21,341 nt of DNA from a virus. The notes beneath the pieces were generated by a model. That model had not been told where the DNA came from and did no database searches. It worked only from the letters and a program-made list of their open reading frames with translations. Of this stretch, positions 20,780 to 21,341 are shown in pieces. A program made the translations under genes and the position numbers. Numbering within the stretch: position 1 is the first letter of the stretch; each line of letters begins with the position of its first letter. The stretch lies in IMG/VR virus record IMGVR_UViG_3300037070_006320, positions 1 through 21,341 of that record, one strand, 5' to 3'.

Positions 20780-21341
20780 TGCCATTATCAAGACAACAGG
20801 CCGCTGAATTAAGACAGGCTTACCTTGATAAGCGCGAAAAGCTTTTGCAATCAAAGGTTGATGCACTTGCCGTGAGGTTATTTGATAAGGTGTTCAATGA
20901 ATACCTTTCACAGCTTGAGCAAAGCAATGGCCGGTTGTCGAACAACGGCAAAAACATTAATGCTGTTTCTGGGATTGATAAAATTTACAAGCAGTTCAAT
21001 CTTAACGATAACATTCCAGTTGTAAAGGGATTCATCAAGGATCTTCAAGGCATCACACCGATGAATGAAGTATATTTCAAAACCATTTCACCGAAGCCCA
21101 CCGAAGTACCTGCAAGGCTTGCAATTGAAGAAGTCAACAAGCAGTTGGGAATAAATCCTAAAGGGGGCCTTGTCAAGGATGGATTTGCTGACAAATTTAT
21201 CAAGGATGAAACCCTTCTGAAGGCCATAAAAAAAGAAACCCTTCGCGCGATCACACAAAAAAGAGGCTTCCAGCAGTTCAAGGAATCGCTGAAAAGAACA
21301 ATTGAAGGTGAAACCGGAAAGCCTTTAAGCGGTGGACTATT
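20779..21341 (+). CDS. Head morphogenesis / minor head protein, N-terminal part
   Basis: A frame from ATG 20779 (TAATG overlap with the portal) that runs off the right edge with no stop; 187 codons are visible. It starts MPLSRQQAAELRQAYLDK and is helical and charged, then carries KAIKKETLRAITQKRGFQQFKES and a GETGKPLSGG loop. The position directly after the portal and the helical, basic character fit an SPP1 gp7/MuF-type minor head protein that binds the portal and DNA. The family-defining C-terminal region is outside the window, so the assignment rests mostly on gene order. Confidence 0.65.
   Translation, partial: MPLSRQQAAELRQAYLDKREKLLQSKVDALAVRLFDKVFNEYLSQLEQSNGRLSNNGKNINAVSGIDKIYKQFNLNDNIPVVKGFIKDLQGITPMNEVYFKTISPKPTEVPARLAIEEVNKQLGINPKGGLVKDGFADKFIKDETLLKAIKKETLRAITQKRGFQQFKESLKRTIEGETGKPLSGGL

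Overview
The window looks like part of the genome of a tailed bacteriophage (or a prophage) of a Bacteroidetes/Bacteroidota host. Every supported gene is on the + strand. Most genes are packed with 1-8 nt ATGA, GTGA or TAATG overlaps. There is a terminase/portal/head gene series and a phage replication pair (DUF4373-type initiator plus DnaC-like loader). The host group is inferred from promoter elements of the Bacteroidetes form TAnnTTTG, from A-rich rather than Shine-Dalgarno leaders, and from families common in that phylum (DUF4373, DUF3127). No stretch longer than 300 bases lacks a gene.

Layout: (1) 1-2974, replication end: a small winged-helix-like protein, an AT-rich HNH homing endonuclease, small proteins, the DUF4373 initiator, the AAA+ loader and a short HNH protein. 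(2) 3016-9449, one operon-like run of glycan enzymes behind its own promoter: four GT-A type glycosyltransferases, a hexapeptide-repeat acetyltransferase, a SAM methyltransferase, a GT6 (ABO blood-group type) enzyme, a GT11 alpha-1,2-fucosyltransferase, a small CxxC protein and a Stealth-like sugar-phosphate transferase. (3) 9446-10884, small proteins leading to a probable small terminase. (4) 10934-13282, a string of very small proteins including a DUF3127 OB-fold protein and a possible spanin-like pair. (5) 13306-16506, a block of different style (spaced genes, A-rich leaders, recurrent ACCCCCT motif, a 43-bp duplicated leader, a tRNA-like gene with an oversized anticodon region, a DEDDh exonuclease). 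(6) 16528-21341, a coiled-coil protein, a clear terminator, then large terminase, portal and the start of a head-morphogenesis gene.

How the parts may work together: regions 1 and 6 replicate and package the phage genome. Region 2 has no polymerase, flippase or nucleotide-sugar synthesis genes, so it probably tailors an existing host glycan or the virion using host sugar nucleotides. The adjacent GT11 and GT6 genes are the enzyme classes that in animals make the H antigen and then A/B antigens, which raises the idea of phage-encoded blood-group-like glycans. Expression appears to start repeatedly at TAnnTTTG elements lying only 3-4 nt before the start codon, which would give leaderless or nearly leaderless messages at the head of each module.
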